Shown piece after piece: positions 21,758 to 34,925 of a stretch of 64,000 bases of DNA. The position numbers and the translations under genes were made by a program. The stretch comes from Muricea muricata (lineage: Eukaryota; Cnidaria; Anthozoa; Malacalcyonacea; Plexauridae). The first letter of the stretch is position 1. Every line of letters begins with the position of its first letter. The stretch is from the NCBI GenBank assembly GCA_963855995.1, contig OY979719.1:3844001-3908000 (forward strand), read 5' to 3'. Under the pieces are notes generated by a model that worked only from the letters and a program-made list of their open reading frames with translations, was not told where the DNA came from and searched no databases.

Positions 21758-24144
21758 ATGTTGCTCTCTGATACTTATTTATTTATTTTCTCCCTCGTTG
21801 ACGCGGCTGGTTTGTTATTTCTTACGGTATTCTTTGTATCCTTTCAGTAACAATGTATATTTCATGTTTCATTCCACTCATGTTTGTGTACGAAATTAGT
21901 TTGACATTTGTCATGTACAGATAGCGTCCTTGACAGTACTGGTACAGATTATCAATCTTTCTGATTTGGAATGTGACTACATCAATGCTACAGTATGTTG
22001 TGAAAGGCTTAACAAGGTAAAACAGCAAATTTGTGAGATTTTGTGTCAGATGGTGTCAAGTATTTCACAAATTTGCAACAACCAAGGCAGGTCATTTCCC
22101 GTGGAAACTGCTGGGTAGTATACAGCAAACCTTAGGGTGCATTCCATGTAAACTCCATGATGGAGATAGACCATTTTATACTATTGTGATTTGCTAAATC
22201 CAAGCCAGAGATCTCCAGGGAGCCTGAGTGGAAAGTTTGGAAGTTGCGTGCCTGAGATTTTGAAAATTTGCCATAAAATGTATCGGGAACATCAACTTTC
22301 CTGAGGAAATGGAACTTTCCAGACTGGCCAGTAAGGAGTATGTGGAATGCAGTCTATAGCTCAGGGTAATACTAACTCATATTGTAATTGAATTTTTCTC
22401 TTTATATAGTTTATAATACCAGAGATCATTGCCCAGTTGTACTTGCCTGTTATGTTCCTTATTCATTTCCACTGGATCTATTTCCTAATAACTTTGCCAA
22501 TGTCAGTATGGCTTATTTATAGGTAACTTGTACATTATGTTTTATATTTCATCTTGAAGCAGTAGCATAGCCATCCTGACAATTTGGGTCTGACTGTAAA
22601 AACAATCATGACTTGAAATTGACTTGAGAATTTGACTTGAAAATATGACTTGAAATTTTACACTTTACTATACCCAAATTACACTTGACTGTAGCACATA
22701 ACTAATCATGCTAACACATACCACTGTTATTTGGATATAATGAAGTGTTAATTACCTTAATGATAATAAAGTTGATATTGACAGAGCAGGACCTAATTGT
22801 CAGGCTTGCTAGCTGCACCACTTGGTATAGTGTGTGGCATAGCATCACTTGTGAGGGGAGAAAGAGTTTCTTTTCAAAATTTTCAACATTTGCTCTTTGT
22901 TCTTGACTTGATAGTTTTTGTATTTTTTCAAAGATACCTAAATAAACCTTCAGGAAATGGTGGCATTTATGATCCGGCAGAAATTCATAACAGAAGTGAA
23001 CTGAAAGGATTCCTGAAAGAGGCAATGGTCAAATTAGGGTTTCATCTTATCTCATTCTTTCTCTATTTATACAGGTGAGTATTTACAGTCATGTTAATAG
23101 AAGTGTTCTGAAAATATTTGACCAATTCATTTGCTCAACTTCAGCAGTTCATCTGACCATTTCCCCCTGTGATTCCTCAAATTTTGAAAAGTTCATTAAA
23201 ATGTTCACAACTTCCTGTTTATTGACCACATTGACCAATCAGAATGCTCACAAACAAGATGTAGCATTTTGATTGGACAATTAACAGGAAGTTGTGAACT
23301 TTTAAGGAATGTCTTCAAAATTTTGGGGAATTGATCTAAACTTGAACAAATGAATTGGCAAAATATTTTTGAAACGCTTCTATTGCTGCCACTGTAAGAT
23401 ATTTTTAAGATTAATAAGACTACAGAGCTCAATTACTAAACACAATATCATTCAAACTAACAGAGCTCCAATCCTCCTCCCCCCCCCCCTAACTATATCA
23501 TTCTGGATCTATGCCTGATTTTGATGATGCTTAGTGTTTCATTTTAATACCAGACAAGTGCCTTACCCATGACATTTAGGGACTGGTCATAAAGTATAGG
23601 GGGGGGGGGCTATAAAAATTTAATTATTAAAAGGCTAATTTTGTGTGGCCCACCCCTGATTTTCCTAAAAAATATACATGACCCACCCCCTATTTGGCAC
23701 TAGAAATCCTTAAATATCCCCCCAGTATATCCTTAAAATTTTCATGACCCACCCCTATTTGTGACTTAAAAAATTCATGACCCACCCCTCAATTTTCATT
23801 GCCCACCCCCCCCCCCCATACTTTATGACCAGCCCTTAAGTCAGCCGCACAAGAGTGAACTTGTTGGCTTTAGATCGACAAAGTCTCTTCGTGTGTGGGC
23901 AACATTTCTGGCATTTTCGTCATTTGTCACAGGTTTACATGTTACAAATGACGAGAAAACTTTGCAGATCAAACTCGTCAGGAATGACAAGTACATGTGA
24001 CAAGTGCGCTTGTTGGTGGCATGCTTTAGATCTACTTCCATTTTAAGGGAGAGTGTTTTAATTTGCATATTTCCCTCAAACTAATAGCTTTTCATTTTTT
24101 GCAGTATGATATCTGTCCTTATTGCAAAGAAAGACAAATCGTAA
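21758..24144 (+). CDS. CNIH4: Cornichon family ER export receptor CNIH4
   Basis: Five exons: 21758-21835, 21948-22016, 22410-22522, 22934-23074, 24105-24144 (TAA), phases consistent, 146 residues against 139 in human CNIH4. Key blocks are FIINLSDLECDYINA after the first membrane helix, CCERLNKFIIPE, a long hydrophobic second helix ending VWLIYR, KPSGNGGIYDPAEIHNR, and KEAMVKLGFHLISFF leading into the last helix. These match CNIH4 (SGN and DP-EIHNR words) rather than CNIH1-3. Cornichons are small multi-pass ER/COPII cargo receptors; CNIH4 is known for GPCR export. The first exon was found by phase and hydrophobicity and has the family's short N-terminus. Confidence 0.93.
23096..23384. mobile_element. 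Palindromic MITE, family 2, copy 2
   Basis: Ends AATAGAAGTGTT and AACGCTTCTATT are inverted, followed inward by CCAATTCATTTG / CAAATGAATTGG and AGTTCACAACTTCCTGTT in both orientations. Same family as 18031-18275. It lies in CNIH4 intron 4. Confidence 0.8.
23577..23838. mobile_element. MITE with GGGACTGGTCATAAAGTAT ends
   Basis: Terminal inverted repeats of about 20 bp (GGGACTGGTCATAAAGTAT at left, ATACTTTATGACCAGCCC at right) bound about 260 bp with G-run at the left end, C-run at the right end, and repeated CCCACCCC words between. It is in CNIH4 intron 4, next to family 2 copy 2. Confidence 0.75.
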
Positions 24145-24635
24145 AGATTCAAACAGTTTATCATGGTTGTCAAAAAGAAATAGGCCAATTAAATACATTG
24201 TTAGGAATACAGCATGACAGTTTGCAATCGAACATTGTTATTTGAAATTAGTAGTTGCAAGCTAAGAGTTTGTGTTAGAAGTATGAAAATATTGTGATGT
24301 AAATACCCACAGACTAGCTTGGCTACGCAAGGTTTTCTAAAATTATTCACCTGAAGTTTGTAAAATTTTGTTATTTGGGTAGTAAAATATACGTGAGCTA
24401 CAGTGGCTACAGGTCGGTAATATAATAGTTTTCTCGATTTTCTGAAATTGACCAATCACGTGAAAGTAAACATAAATTTCGCGCGTCATGCAAGTTCGCG
24501 GGCAATTTGTCTTTTTTAGCGGGAAGTTTCTTGGCAAACACTACACATTCTGCTCGATTGTTGTGAAAATTGACTTTGTTTCTCGTATTTTACATTATCT
24601 CGTGAGTGGAAAGGAATAATTGTATACTACCGAAG

Positions 24636-27600
24636 ATGAAGCTGCTCCATAGTTTACATCGACGGCAAATTGTCCGTTCATATTCAGCAAGGAACGAATG
24701 TACGTTGTATTTAAAATACCATGAACCCAACCAGCTCGTTATTTTGTTATTATCTTGGCAAAATTATTGTGAATCCAACTGATGTTCTTTTATTAACGGT
24801 AGACCTGAATGTCGACTTCGTAATAGAGCAGATGAAATGCCATAAAGACGACAAACACGAAGTGAAAGGTCTGGACACCGAAGTGAGTGGACACACTTAT
24901 ATATTATTGAATTATTTATACCCTAAATTCTCAATTTGTATTCCCCATGGGAATATCGCTTTTGTTCGAGTTTTATAACTTGCAAGTTCTTTGAACTCTA
25001 GGGGCTTAATGCTCATAGATATATTGGGATATTTCTATATGGTTAGCAAAATATTCTTCTATATCTATCATTGAACATACTAATAACAATCAATTGTTGG
25101 TATGGTCGGTCACAGATCAATAGTCAGAAATATTGATTTGGCACAAGGAATGGTTTCTACACTAACATTGACTGTGTTTGCAGTGGTGTAGTTAAGAAGG
25201 GGCGAGGGGGGGGGGCAACTTCCCCCCCAATTGTGTTCAAGGGCATTTGAATAGTCTAAATCCATGTAGAAGTTGAGGGGGGAGACCCCCTAGAATGCCT
25301 TCACCGCTCGCTACTTGCCCCCGAAAACAATGACCCTGGCTACGCCATTGTGTGTGTTTGCCTTACCTGTTTTGCAATTTTTCTTATAGGCCGAGGTCCC
25401 TCCATTCACATGTAGTTTTAACAATTGTAAGTATTGTAAGGTAAAAAGCACCTACGAATGCCTGACGACTTAAATCAACCATGCATTGTAATTTATTTTT
25501 AGCATTACTACAAGGCCACATGCTAGCTGTTGCGGATGAGGAGGGTGGAGTGTGCCTGTACGATGTTAGAAAGCAGGGCCCACCAGCCAAACTGAAAGGT
25601 AGTTGACTTTCAAGCATGCCGTAAACACTTGATATGGTAACCACTATACTATTTAGTGTCATAGCAAACTTTTTAATTGGGGGGGGGGGGAGGGCACGTA
25701 TTGATCAATCCATGTTCACAGACCATCAAAACAATCAATTTCAAGGGAAATTAATTGAGCAATGCATGAATATGTGCCCCCTCCCCCGGCAATTACTGAA
25801 TTTGCTACACCACTGTTACTCTTCAACCAAAGGTCATTCACAAATAAAACTGTAAGTGTACCTGTGTTTCAGGTTGGCTAGCACACAGTAATGCTATATT
25901 TGACATTGCATGGGTTTGCAATGAGCCCAAACTTGTAAGTAACAATATATTAAGTAGCATTTTCTTTGAGAATTTTACTTTTACCATTTAAAAATACCTA
26001 CACTAATACACTAATAAATAAAATACCTTCTAGGTGACAGCTTCTGGAGATCAAACAGCTCAATTGTGGGACATTCAACTGAGCACAAAACTCGCTGTAT
26101 TTAAAGGGCACAGTTGTAGTCTCAAGTCTGTTGATTTTCAGTGTGAAAATCTATGTAAGATACGAAATAATAGTGTCTGTATTTATATCGGATATCTGTT
26201 GCTACTCGTGCTCATGATTAGTACTAATTAACACAATTTGCTGTGGTTTGTAGTCGTATTTGCAACAGGTGCACGTGATGGAAATGTAATGGTTTGGGAC
26301 ATGCGTTGCAACAAACGTGATGGTTACTACAAACCGGTGAATACCATTCATAACTGTCATTCAACGCTTGCAACTACTGGGACACCACAGAGAAACAACA
26401 GACGTGGTAGAAGACGATCAAGTTCAAATAGTCCAAGACCAGTAAGAAATTTCCGTTAGACTATTTCACTCCTTCTGCTCTAACGAGTCTATTCTGATAA
26501 GTCCCTTCCAAAGAAACCTTTTCTCCTATTTTCAAGCTCTCAGAAGCCTTCACCATAATTTCCCCCTTGTTCTTTCTGTCTAAAAAGCCTTTTCCCTATT
26601 CCTTCCTTATTTTCTTACTCACTTCCCTTTTCCCTATTTTTACTCAATAAAACCCTTCTGTCTTTGGTGAGTCCTTCCTTTATAATCAGCCTAAGAACCT
26701 TACCCAGAAGTGACTGGGAAATATAATAGTATAAACAAATTTTTCTCAGGACTCCCAGCAAAGTGTGACCTCTGTGATATTTCAAGACATAAACACAGTT
26801 ATCTCAGCTGGGGCAGTGGATGGCAACATCAAAGTTTGGGATTTGCGAAAGAATTACTCGACAATCCGTACAGAACCATTGCCCTATCATGCGTTCCCTT
26901 ACCCTGGCTCTGGCACGCGCAAACACGGTGAGAACACGTGGTACACTCGGCAACTACCCATCATTGCTAGAAAATTTAAAACTTTTGCAAAGAGAAATCT
27001 TCACACCAGTTTGAAGTACAGTTTAATAGATTTTCACATTTTTTAACATTCCAAATATACTTCTTAATAAACGTTCCCCTGCACTGCTAAACGTACGTAA
27101 GTTGCCGCAAGTCTGCGGCGCTCTTGCTTCTTGGCATTCATTGGGCGAATATAAGAATGAGCTAAGAGCTTGCTTGGGCTCGATGACAACAAGTCTGCTA
27201 CAAGTTGTCAACAGTCTTGATGCACGTTGATGGTCAAAACTTTTTATCCCCAAGCTTAATAATGCAAGTTGTTTCAACAATATGGAGTAGCATCAAGTTT
27301 GACTTTCACAGACTCACAGACTGTGTAGGCAAACAACGAAACATCACTGCATTTCCTAGAATTTGAGATCCAATGTATAAAGGAATCCCGGAGCAATATT
27401 TACTGGTAGGAACTGGAATCAGAGATATTCTCTGAATCCGGTTTCTTTATAATTTGCAATCAAATTTTTAGGGTATTCTTCCTTATCATTGGACTCGACC
27501 AAATCGAAACTTTTCGCAAACTGCACAAACGACATTATCTATATGTACGACTGTGTCACGTATCAAAAACAACCACTGGCGACATTTCGAGGTCACAGTA

Positions 27601-29530
27601 ATGCAACATTTTACGTCAAGTCCTGCATCAGCCCCAACGATCAGTACCTGATTAGCGGCTCGGGGGATTGCGATGGATATATATGGAGAGTTGATGATCC
27701 TACTGCAGCGCCATTTCATCTTACTGGACATACCAACGAGGTCACAAGTGTAGCATGGTGTCCCACAGACGAAACTAAGGTATTGTATGAGACTAGTACA
27801 GGAATGGCATTGAAATTAGGTCTAACATTGGATAATAATAATGCATCATTTTTACAGGTCGTCACATGCTCTGATGATAATAGTTTAAAAGTTTGGTAAG
27901 TCGCATAAAAATAACGAATAGTTTTAATGTTGGGTTCGTGCTGCAGGTCATAAAAAAGATAAATTCAATAAGTTTTCAATGAGTAAAGTACCATTTGACT
28001 GATCAGGGTTACAGTAATGCTTTTAGTAATAATCGACGAGTAGCACGTATTATTTTCTTGTTTGTTATAACATTTATTTTTTATAATTTATTTGTTCTTC
28101 CAGATTAACAAAAAGTTTAAGTACTTTTGTCTTTTTGTTAATCTGGAAGAACAAATAGACAATACAATGTTTCAACCTGGATTCAAACCCTTTAACGAAC
28201 ACTTATGTTAACCGTAAATACAGGAGGGTGGATCACGCCGAGAAGAACAATGGTGATTTTGTCGGCTGGTGCGAAAGAAAACCTAATCCAAAGCTCCCCG
28301 ACGACGTGAAAGGTAAGACGCCTATGTAAAACGAGAAAAAATGAGAATGTCTCAACTGTTGTTGCCTGGTCAAACGTCAAAGTTGCATGAGAATTTAATT
28401 GTGTTACTTGATTAAACCAGCAAAATCTCTGACTAGAAGGCCTTCATGTACACCGTCGAACGCGAGGTGAAGCATCAATCCAAACAAATACTTTTATTTT
28501 CAGATGATTTGTCAAACAAGATCAAACATTCACTGCAAACCTCTCCGATTCAATCACGAGGCAACTCTACCGCAAGTTCTCCCGTAAGCTTATCACCAAA
28601 CCCGACGAAATGCCGGAGTCCTCAACAGTTTCTGCAGGACTGGTTACAACTGAGCGAGAAGAGGAGCCCACGTGTTGCAACAAACGCAACAATAGGAGAC
28701 ACGAACAATGAAAGCCCTAGCTGCAGTAAAAGACCGAGAGATATGGACAGTTCTTTAAAAAGAAGCAAACGGGTTTGTCTTGAGAATGTAATGAGGAAAA
28801 ACGAAGTTAAAAACTCCGAGTTCGATACACCGGAATGTCTCGGTGAAAACAATAAGGAGAATATGGCAATTAATTTGAACACGCAAGTTAGGTCAGAACA
28901 AACTGCTTGTACGACATTAACGAAAGTGTCAGAGATGCAGTGTCATATTGAGACTAACCAATCAGAATGCACGAAGATGACAACGAATCATGGAACTGAC
29001 CAATCAGAATGTAAGAACACAGTGAAGAAACAGAATACCAAGAAGTCTAATTGGCTACGTGACATGGGAGTGAAAAAGAAAAATTTAAATAAAGTCTCAA
29101 GAAAGGTGAAGACTTCAAGTCAACCGAGTTCGCCTCTACAGCAACAACCGTCCTCTCTTAGTACCGTAAGTGATTATTTAGTCTTGCGAAGAACGTTTTT
29201 GAAAGCTGTTCATTATGACTTGTAATTTATTTAAAGTATTAGCCACAAGATGAGGTCGCCCTTAGAATGATCCGAGCCGAATGCTCGTGTATAAAGTGTG
29301 TTGATTTCAGAAAAGAAGGAAAAGAAAAGAAGGCTCGACTAGTATTCAGGTTTGGGAGCCTGGGGAGATTACAGCCGTAGGTGTGGAGAGCCACATGATC
29401 AGTTTAATTAGAACTTATTCTCCCGTTTTAGGACGTTGGTGCAATGCTGAAAAACACGAGGTCGATCAAAGATTATTTCACGCCAGTGTCTTGTGGTGAC
29501 CACTCCCCCCGTGAACATTGTTTGAGATGA
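24636..29530 (+). CDS. DTL: DTL/CDT2, WD40 substrate receptor of CRL4
   Basis: Fourteen exons: 24636-24699, 24803-24882, 25390-25426, 25503-25598, 25873-25934, 26034-26154, 26254-26441, 26750-26927, 27472-27779, 27858-27895, 28224-28312, 28504-29165, 29311-29349, 29432-29530 (TGA). Phases agree and give 686 residues; human DTL has about 730. The N-terminal WD40 propeller includes GWLAHSNAIFDIAW, TASGDQTAQLWD, TGARDGNVMVWDMRCNK, SAGAVDGNIKVWDLRKNY and TCSDDNSLKVW. Two WDxR words (WDMR, WDLR) are the type that contacts DDB1. A Ser/Lys-rich tail with SPxxxSP words follows. The C-terminus carries a PIP-box-like RSIKDYFTPV, as DTL does. The complex ubiquitinates CDT1, p21-type inhibitors and SET8 on PCNA-loaded chromatin. 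The WD40 domain is interrupted by introns at the same kinds of loop as expected. Confidence 0.95.
25190..25355. mobile_element. Small repeat with GTGGTGTAGTTAAG / CTGGCTACGCCA ends
   Basis: The ends CAGTGGTGTAGTTAAG and CCTGGCTACGCCATTG are imperfect inverted copies around G-run and C-run blocks. This end type is common among invertebrate DNA transposons. It lies in a DTL intron. A related G-rich element may be at about 40590-40890. Confidence 0.5.
28091..28155. repeat. Perfect 25-bp inverted repeat in a DTL intron
   Basis: The arm at 28091-28115 (TTTGTTCTTCCAGATTAACA...) is repeated exactly in inverse at 28131-28155, with 15 nt between. The transcript would form a strong hairpin in the intron before exon 11. 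Confidence 0.85.
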
Positions 29531-30149
29531 CGCTTTGCTATCTGGGGTATTCTTCCTGGACAAGTTACCTGAGCTTTTCTTAATCTCACTGTTATATAGA
29601 ATTCATATTTATTTAATTTTACGTGTACAATAAAATGTGTCTATTTTGAGAAAAGTCTTTTAATATCTTTAACTAAATGTTAGGGGTTCTTTTACGGCGC
29701 TATAACCTATCGGTTATAGACACTAACTAACTACAAAAATCCATACCATAATCGTCTGTAAATGTTTCCATAATTTTACCCCATAAGATTTAAACGTGCA
29801 CAATTTCCCGTTAAATTACATGAAAAAATCTTACCAACGTCTATTTCACGAAAAAAACACCGAAAGCTTCATTTAACCGCGCTGAACACGAGCGTTTATT
29901 TCAACACGTCCACGTTTTCTATGTTCAACTAAAACGAAAATACGTGTAACAAAAGATGAGTACCAAAAACTAAAAAAGGAAATTACAGGATTAAGGGATT
30001 CTTATCTTGTAAAAAAGACGTTCGATTTGATACGCACTTCTTTACCAAGGCTAGTAATGGATAGGTAACTACTTCATATGCAAAATGATCATGAGAAATA
30101 ACCAAGAAACAAATTAATAAAAGCAAATTACACAGCAACATGCACATAC
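29531..30149. other. 3' flank shared by convergent DTL and S9 copy 1
   Basis: An AATAAA word near 29630 is a plausible DTL poly(A) signal. The last coding exon of the S9 gene copy, expected here on the minus strand, was not identified with confidence. No other gene is seen. Confidence 0.5.
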
Positions 30150-31267
30150 CGTGCATTTGAAATCTGCCGGTTCGAATCCAAACACTTTGGCAAAGAAACA
30201 AAATTCTCCTTCCAATGTTGCAATAATGTTTTCGCCTTTTCTAAATCCATGTTGCTCACCTAGGAAAAATATATCGATAGAATAGTTATAGAACTGAATA
30301 ACTCACCTGTGCACAAATAATCGGACAGAACTAGCCTTACCTTCAAACAGGATATGGCAACAAGGTATACCCTTCTCCTTTACTGCATTGTACATCATTT
30401 CTGCTTGGCTTGGTAGAACAACCTTACGAAAGCAAAAACACATTGCATGTATAAAAAAACTAGAACTAGCGTTGTACTGTTACAATGTTTAATTAAAAAG
30501 TATTTTTTCCAATGGCCCTCGAAATTGAAAATGTGTAATATACTTGCATACAAAACATCAAAACTTATTTACATGATCTACTTGATCATTCAATTGAAGA
30601 AAATAGTTCTTCAGTTTCTTTTTATAAGAGTAAGCCGAATCGTTTTCAATTTTTTTAAGGTAGAGAATTGAATAAGCTCGCACCACTGTAAGAAGCACCA
30701 CTGTAAGAAATACTTGATTTGGCTTGCTCAGGTTTGAAGTTATGAAACACATTGTAGAAGGAAATAGACAGGTGGAAACTAGAAACACAAATCAAGAGGA
30801 AAAAGAAATCCATCTCTGAACAACTTAATCCTAAATTCATGATACCTTGTCTTCATCTCCCTGGAAAAAGATCATTGGACAGTTGAGTTTTTCCACGTGA
30901 TTCACTGGTGATCTCTCCTGGAACAATTCCTTAAATTCCGGGTATGGTGCAATCATTGCATCAATGTAGCGGCTCTCAAATTTAGGTATATCTTGCACCA
31001 GAGCCTCGACATCACACACGCCAAACATGCTTGCGCCAGCTTTAAACACCTCGCTACGTTGTGTAAGACAAGCTAATGTTGTGTATCCTCCGGCTGAACC
31101 CCCGTCGATACAGAGCTTGTTACGATCTGCAGCTTTCAACGAATTTGCAACATATAGAGCTCCATTACAGCTGTCTTCTACATCAACCTTACCCCAACTA
31201 AAAATACGAAAGGATTTCTACAGGCTTATATAAGTAGGGAACTTAAAACATTCATTCAAAGCGCTGA

Positions 31268-31425
31268 AAAACAGGGTTTTCAACTAAGCGCTATTCACCA
31301 CTCAGCAAATACCCTAAATTGAAGCAGTCGCCCCTGGAAATATACTGTTTTTTGATATTTCCAGGGGGGGGGCGAATGTTTCTGTCCAAGGCACCTGCTG
31401 AGTGAAGAATCATGACGATACCTTA
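31268..31425. mobile_element. MITE with CTGGAAATATACTG/ATATTTCCAG core, copy 1
   Basis: Inverted halves: ACTCAGCAAATACCCTAAATTGAAGC... then GCCCCTGGAAATATA, and in reverse GATATTTCCAGGGG...CAAGGCACCTGCTGAGTG. A second, shorter copy lies at 34805-34925. It is in an intron of S9 copy 1. Confidence 0.6.
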
Positions 31426-33385
31426 TGAGAAAAAGATGAACTTGTGTACCTCTTTTCTGTGCTATTATTTACTGAATCTTAACCTTCTTACTTGCCATAC
31501 AGCTCCTTTCTATATTTCATTCCGTATCCAGTGCTGCCCCTGTAGTTCACGTCCAAGATGGCCACTCCACGACTCGTGAAGAATTGCTTACCCCAATCAA
31601 GATCTGGCGAGGCCGTATCAGTGGGTCCACCGTGCACTTTGACCAGGAGAGGAGGGAGAGAGTCAGGGGGTGCGGCATAATCTTTGTTCTGTGGGATGAA
31701 ATCAAATGCCAATAATAACAATAATATTTTCGACTGCTATCGCGCATGCATATATCCTAAACATCAAAGCGCCTTACGTGAAATATTATAATACTATTTA
31801 TTAGGCTTTAAAAAGAACAAGATTAAAAGATGCCGAGGAAGAAAGCATGCATGTGCTGTCACAGCATGAAGAGCTGTCAAAGATTGGTTGGAAATCCATT
31901 CTCTTCAAAAGACTTACTGTCTCATTTTAATAATCGTTAAAACCTACCTTTGGTAAATATAAGAACCCATGTGCAACTTTGTTATCTTCAGTTGGGAATG
32001 TGATGGCTTTGGGTTCACTAATATACCCTGGGTCTACGTCATGACACTTTGTATACACAACTATCACCACTTGTTTGGTCTCGACATCCACTTCAATAAC
32101 GCAGTAAGGGCGGGTTGGGCCGCCAGCCACACAATAGATCTTCTCTCCACTTGGAGAGAATTTCGAGTAGAAATGAGACCCAAACCCTGTGTCTATGGTT
32201 TCCATTTTTCCAGCCACGGAGTCCAAGATTCCCAGGGCCTGTGTGAGGAATTGTATGCATTTAGTTGAGGTGCATGCTTTAGTTTTCGACGAGTCTTCTA
32301 CCGAAAGACCTTCAAAATTCATTGAAATTTAACTACAAAGCACCTACCCCGCCACAAACAACTGCAAAGAGCCTGGGAGTTTTGGGATGTGGCGCATAAC
32401 CACATTGAGCAAAGAGCCAATGTGGCATCTCAATTTCTTTTTCAACAGGATACACGTTACGTTCGCTTTCGCTGTCGAAGATGTACTCATACAAATTCCA
32501 CCAATCTGATTTGTCCGAGACAAAGAATAGCGAATCATCTGCTGTCCATCTCGGGTTCATAATACTCACATGATCATTGAAGGAAATCTGTTGGGAACAA
32601 AAATTGCTAGGTGAGAAGTTGTTGAAGCCATGGTAGCATTGACATATCGCTTGCGAAAACGATCAGGTTGTTTATTTCGGGTTGTAAAAGCAAACTTATA
32701 GCTGAACGTTTTATAATATAGTCCTACAAAAATAAAAAATAATGCTGATTTCATTGAGTTTTAATGAAAAAAGGTCACAAAAAAGTAGCCAAATTTTAAC
32801 AACTCTAGCTATTGTTTCCAGATAAGATTTTGTTCCACGGTGCAGCAACAATTGTGTTGCTCGTATTTCCCGTATTGATTAACCTGTAAAGTGAAGTGCA
32901 ATTCCGTCACCTGAAGAGATTTGACTAACCTGTTTAGCAGACCCTTCAACCAAACGTTTCCCATCTGTGCTCAGTTGACCAGTCCAGAGTGCCACAGTAT
33001 CCCAAGGCTAAAACATGACAATAGTGTGTAAAGTGTATATATATGCACGTGTCTGGCATGTGGAATCATTATGAACAACGTGGAACAGAACACAGATTTC
33101 ACATCATACCATATTGGGATGGTTCCACTCGACCCATGACAGCATGCCTGTGCCAGAGGAAACTCTTGGGGACGCATAGAAATCAGCCCCTTCACACTAC
33201 AGCAAAAACAGTATTTGGTAATACATTTGTGCCGTACAGAGTGGCACAGTTGTGTGATCTTGATAAACCGTTATAAATTACCAGTATAAACTGCTCTTGA
33301 GTTTCTGGATCGATGTACACAATGGTATTCTTGGTTTCTTTTGCCTCCCCAGACTCAACAACTTATAACCCCCAACTCAACTTAT

Positions 33386-33650
33386 AATTAGCAATTAGAT
33401 TACGAGCTCGAGATTTCTATGTACGCGGTGGTAGTTCGTGAGGACGAGGCCCAAATCAACTATCAACGAATAGAAATTGAGAGCGAGTGATTAGTAGAAT
33501 CTGAGATAAATAATTGATTAATAAGCCATTTTGTTAAAAATAATACTACATATTGTCTTTGCATTGAAAAAAAAAATACGCCAGGAAAATTGTTGTTTTG
33601 CTACTCGCTATCTATCGAGGAGAAAAGATAGCGAGTAGAGTAGCCGATCA
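33386..33650. mobile_element. Repeat with ATTAGATTACGAGCTCGAGA word at the S9 copy 1 breakpoint
   Basis: Shares CAATTAGATTACGAGCTCGA, TAGTAGAATC and, about 190 bp on, a hairpin (CTACTCGCTATCT...AGATAGCGAGTAG) with 63815-64000, in the same order. It sits directly beside the point where S9 copy 1 loses similarity to copy 2. Its right boundary is not clear; up to about 34260 is non-S9 sequence. Confidence 0.65.
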
Positions 33651-34804
33651 AATTACAGCATTTGCATCAGTACGCCAGAATGATTCTACTAATCTTTACT
33701 ATACACCCTGCAGATTCTATTGTGCCTTGCTGCAGCCAGCTGCTTTCTCATTAATGCAAAATGACACAAGACCACATGCAGTCTATCGAATGATCTGAAC
33801 TGAAATTAAGCAATTGATTGACATAATTTACCCTGAAGAAAGCCTAAACATTTCAAATATTTACGGATTTATCATTTCAGACAAAATCAATTAAAATATT
33901 CGCATAAGATTTTATCATTTCTCAGTGATGTACATCTTTCTTTCCTGCTTCGCTTTGTTATGAAAACGGAGATGATTGTTGAGGATTGCTTATAGAGTTG
34001 TTGCATGTGCAACCAAAAGTTTCCTGAAAACTGATACACATATAAATAGTTTGTTATTCGACTCAACTACTGTATGCAAAATCAAACTTATCATCTCGCG
34101 CGGTCACAACACCTTACAGTTTTTTTAAATTAAAAACCAATACCAGCCAAATAGCAAGTAAGTCTGATGACGATTTTGTAATAAAATAGAAATATTACTA
34201 ACTCGATTTTCTTGTTTCATTTATATATTTCATAGCTAAAAGGCTGCTGACATGGTCCTATTAGAGACAATATCGAGATTGCTCAAATGGATTTTAGACA
34301 AGCGATAACGAGTGCTTGATTGGACAGAACAATCTAGTGAACGAGCGAATACAGTATCCTGACTTGTGAGTTTCCAGGAATTCTATACCTTCGTTGTTGT
34401 CGTTCACACACGTGTGTACTTCTGCCAAGGGCGAAGACGCCAAACCAGTGAAACCTCCACCTTGAACTGCCATTTCCGAAGTGATAGGACTTGACCACGA
34501 GCCATAAGCTGCAATCTTTACGTCGTCGCTTTTATCAGACATCTTGCAAAAAATTCTCAAAGCAAACGTCGTTCAATCGAGAGCTCAATATCAAGCGTCT
34601 TACCCGCGCAAGCCAAGCTGGTGATTTGTGGCTGGACCACAGTGACAGCGTGACTTATAGCCGGTGTTTAAGTCTTATGCCCACGTAACCCATCTCAGGT
34701 CACGTGGAATCACTGGAATTGAACACCGGGGTTACATTGGCTGCATGTGTACTTTGTGCGTTGTCGGGAAGTTCCTTCCTAGCTGAACTGAACAAACTGT
34801 AAAT

Positions 34805-34925
34805 ATAGAAGTGTTCTAAACAGAAGCAGTCCCCCCGGAAATATATTGCTTTTGAATATTTCTAGAAAGAGAATGCTTCTGTTTAGGGCACTTGCCGAGT
34901 GTGAATCATGGCGAATAACATTTAC
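34805..34925. mobile_element. MITE with ATATTTCC core, copy 2 (short)
   Basis: Shares GAAGCAGTCCCCCCGGAAATATA...ATATTTCTAG...TTCTGTTTAGGGCACTTGCCGAGTG with 31268-31425, but is shorter and more diverged. Confidence 0.5.

Larger units (their letters stand above)
30150..34542 (-). pseudogene. S9-family peptidase, tandem copy 1 (propeller exons deleted)
   Basis: Exons matching the intact neighbour: 34542-34389 (start [16 protein letters not shown]), then a break, a remnant of exon 3 (about 33361-33286), 33196-33110, 33007-32930, 32587-32348, 32238-31948, 31688-31492, 31197-30846, 30422-30341, 30259-30150. The catalytic half is intact (GGSAGGYT serine, QGDED aspartate, EQHGFRK histidine). All of exon 2 and the first half of exon 3 are missing, replaced at about 33362 by repeat DNA. 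Joining exon 1 (phase 1) directly to exon 4 (phase 0) shifts the frame, so a full product from this start is not possible. The remaining exons are very similar to copy 2 with no stop seen, so the loss is recent or the 3' half is still selected. A terminal exon after 30150 is not identified. Confidence 0.7.

Noticed and set aside
29990..30010. Possible last exon of S9 copy 1 encoding IRIP-stop
   Set aside because: An acceptor and stop exist in phase 0, but I could find no matching exon downstream of copy 2, so it is unsupported.
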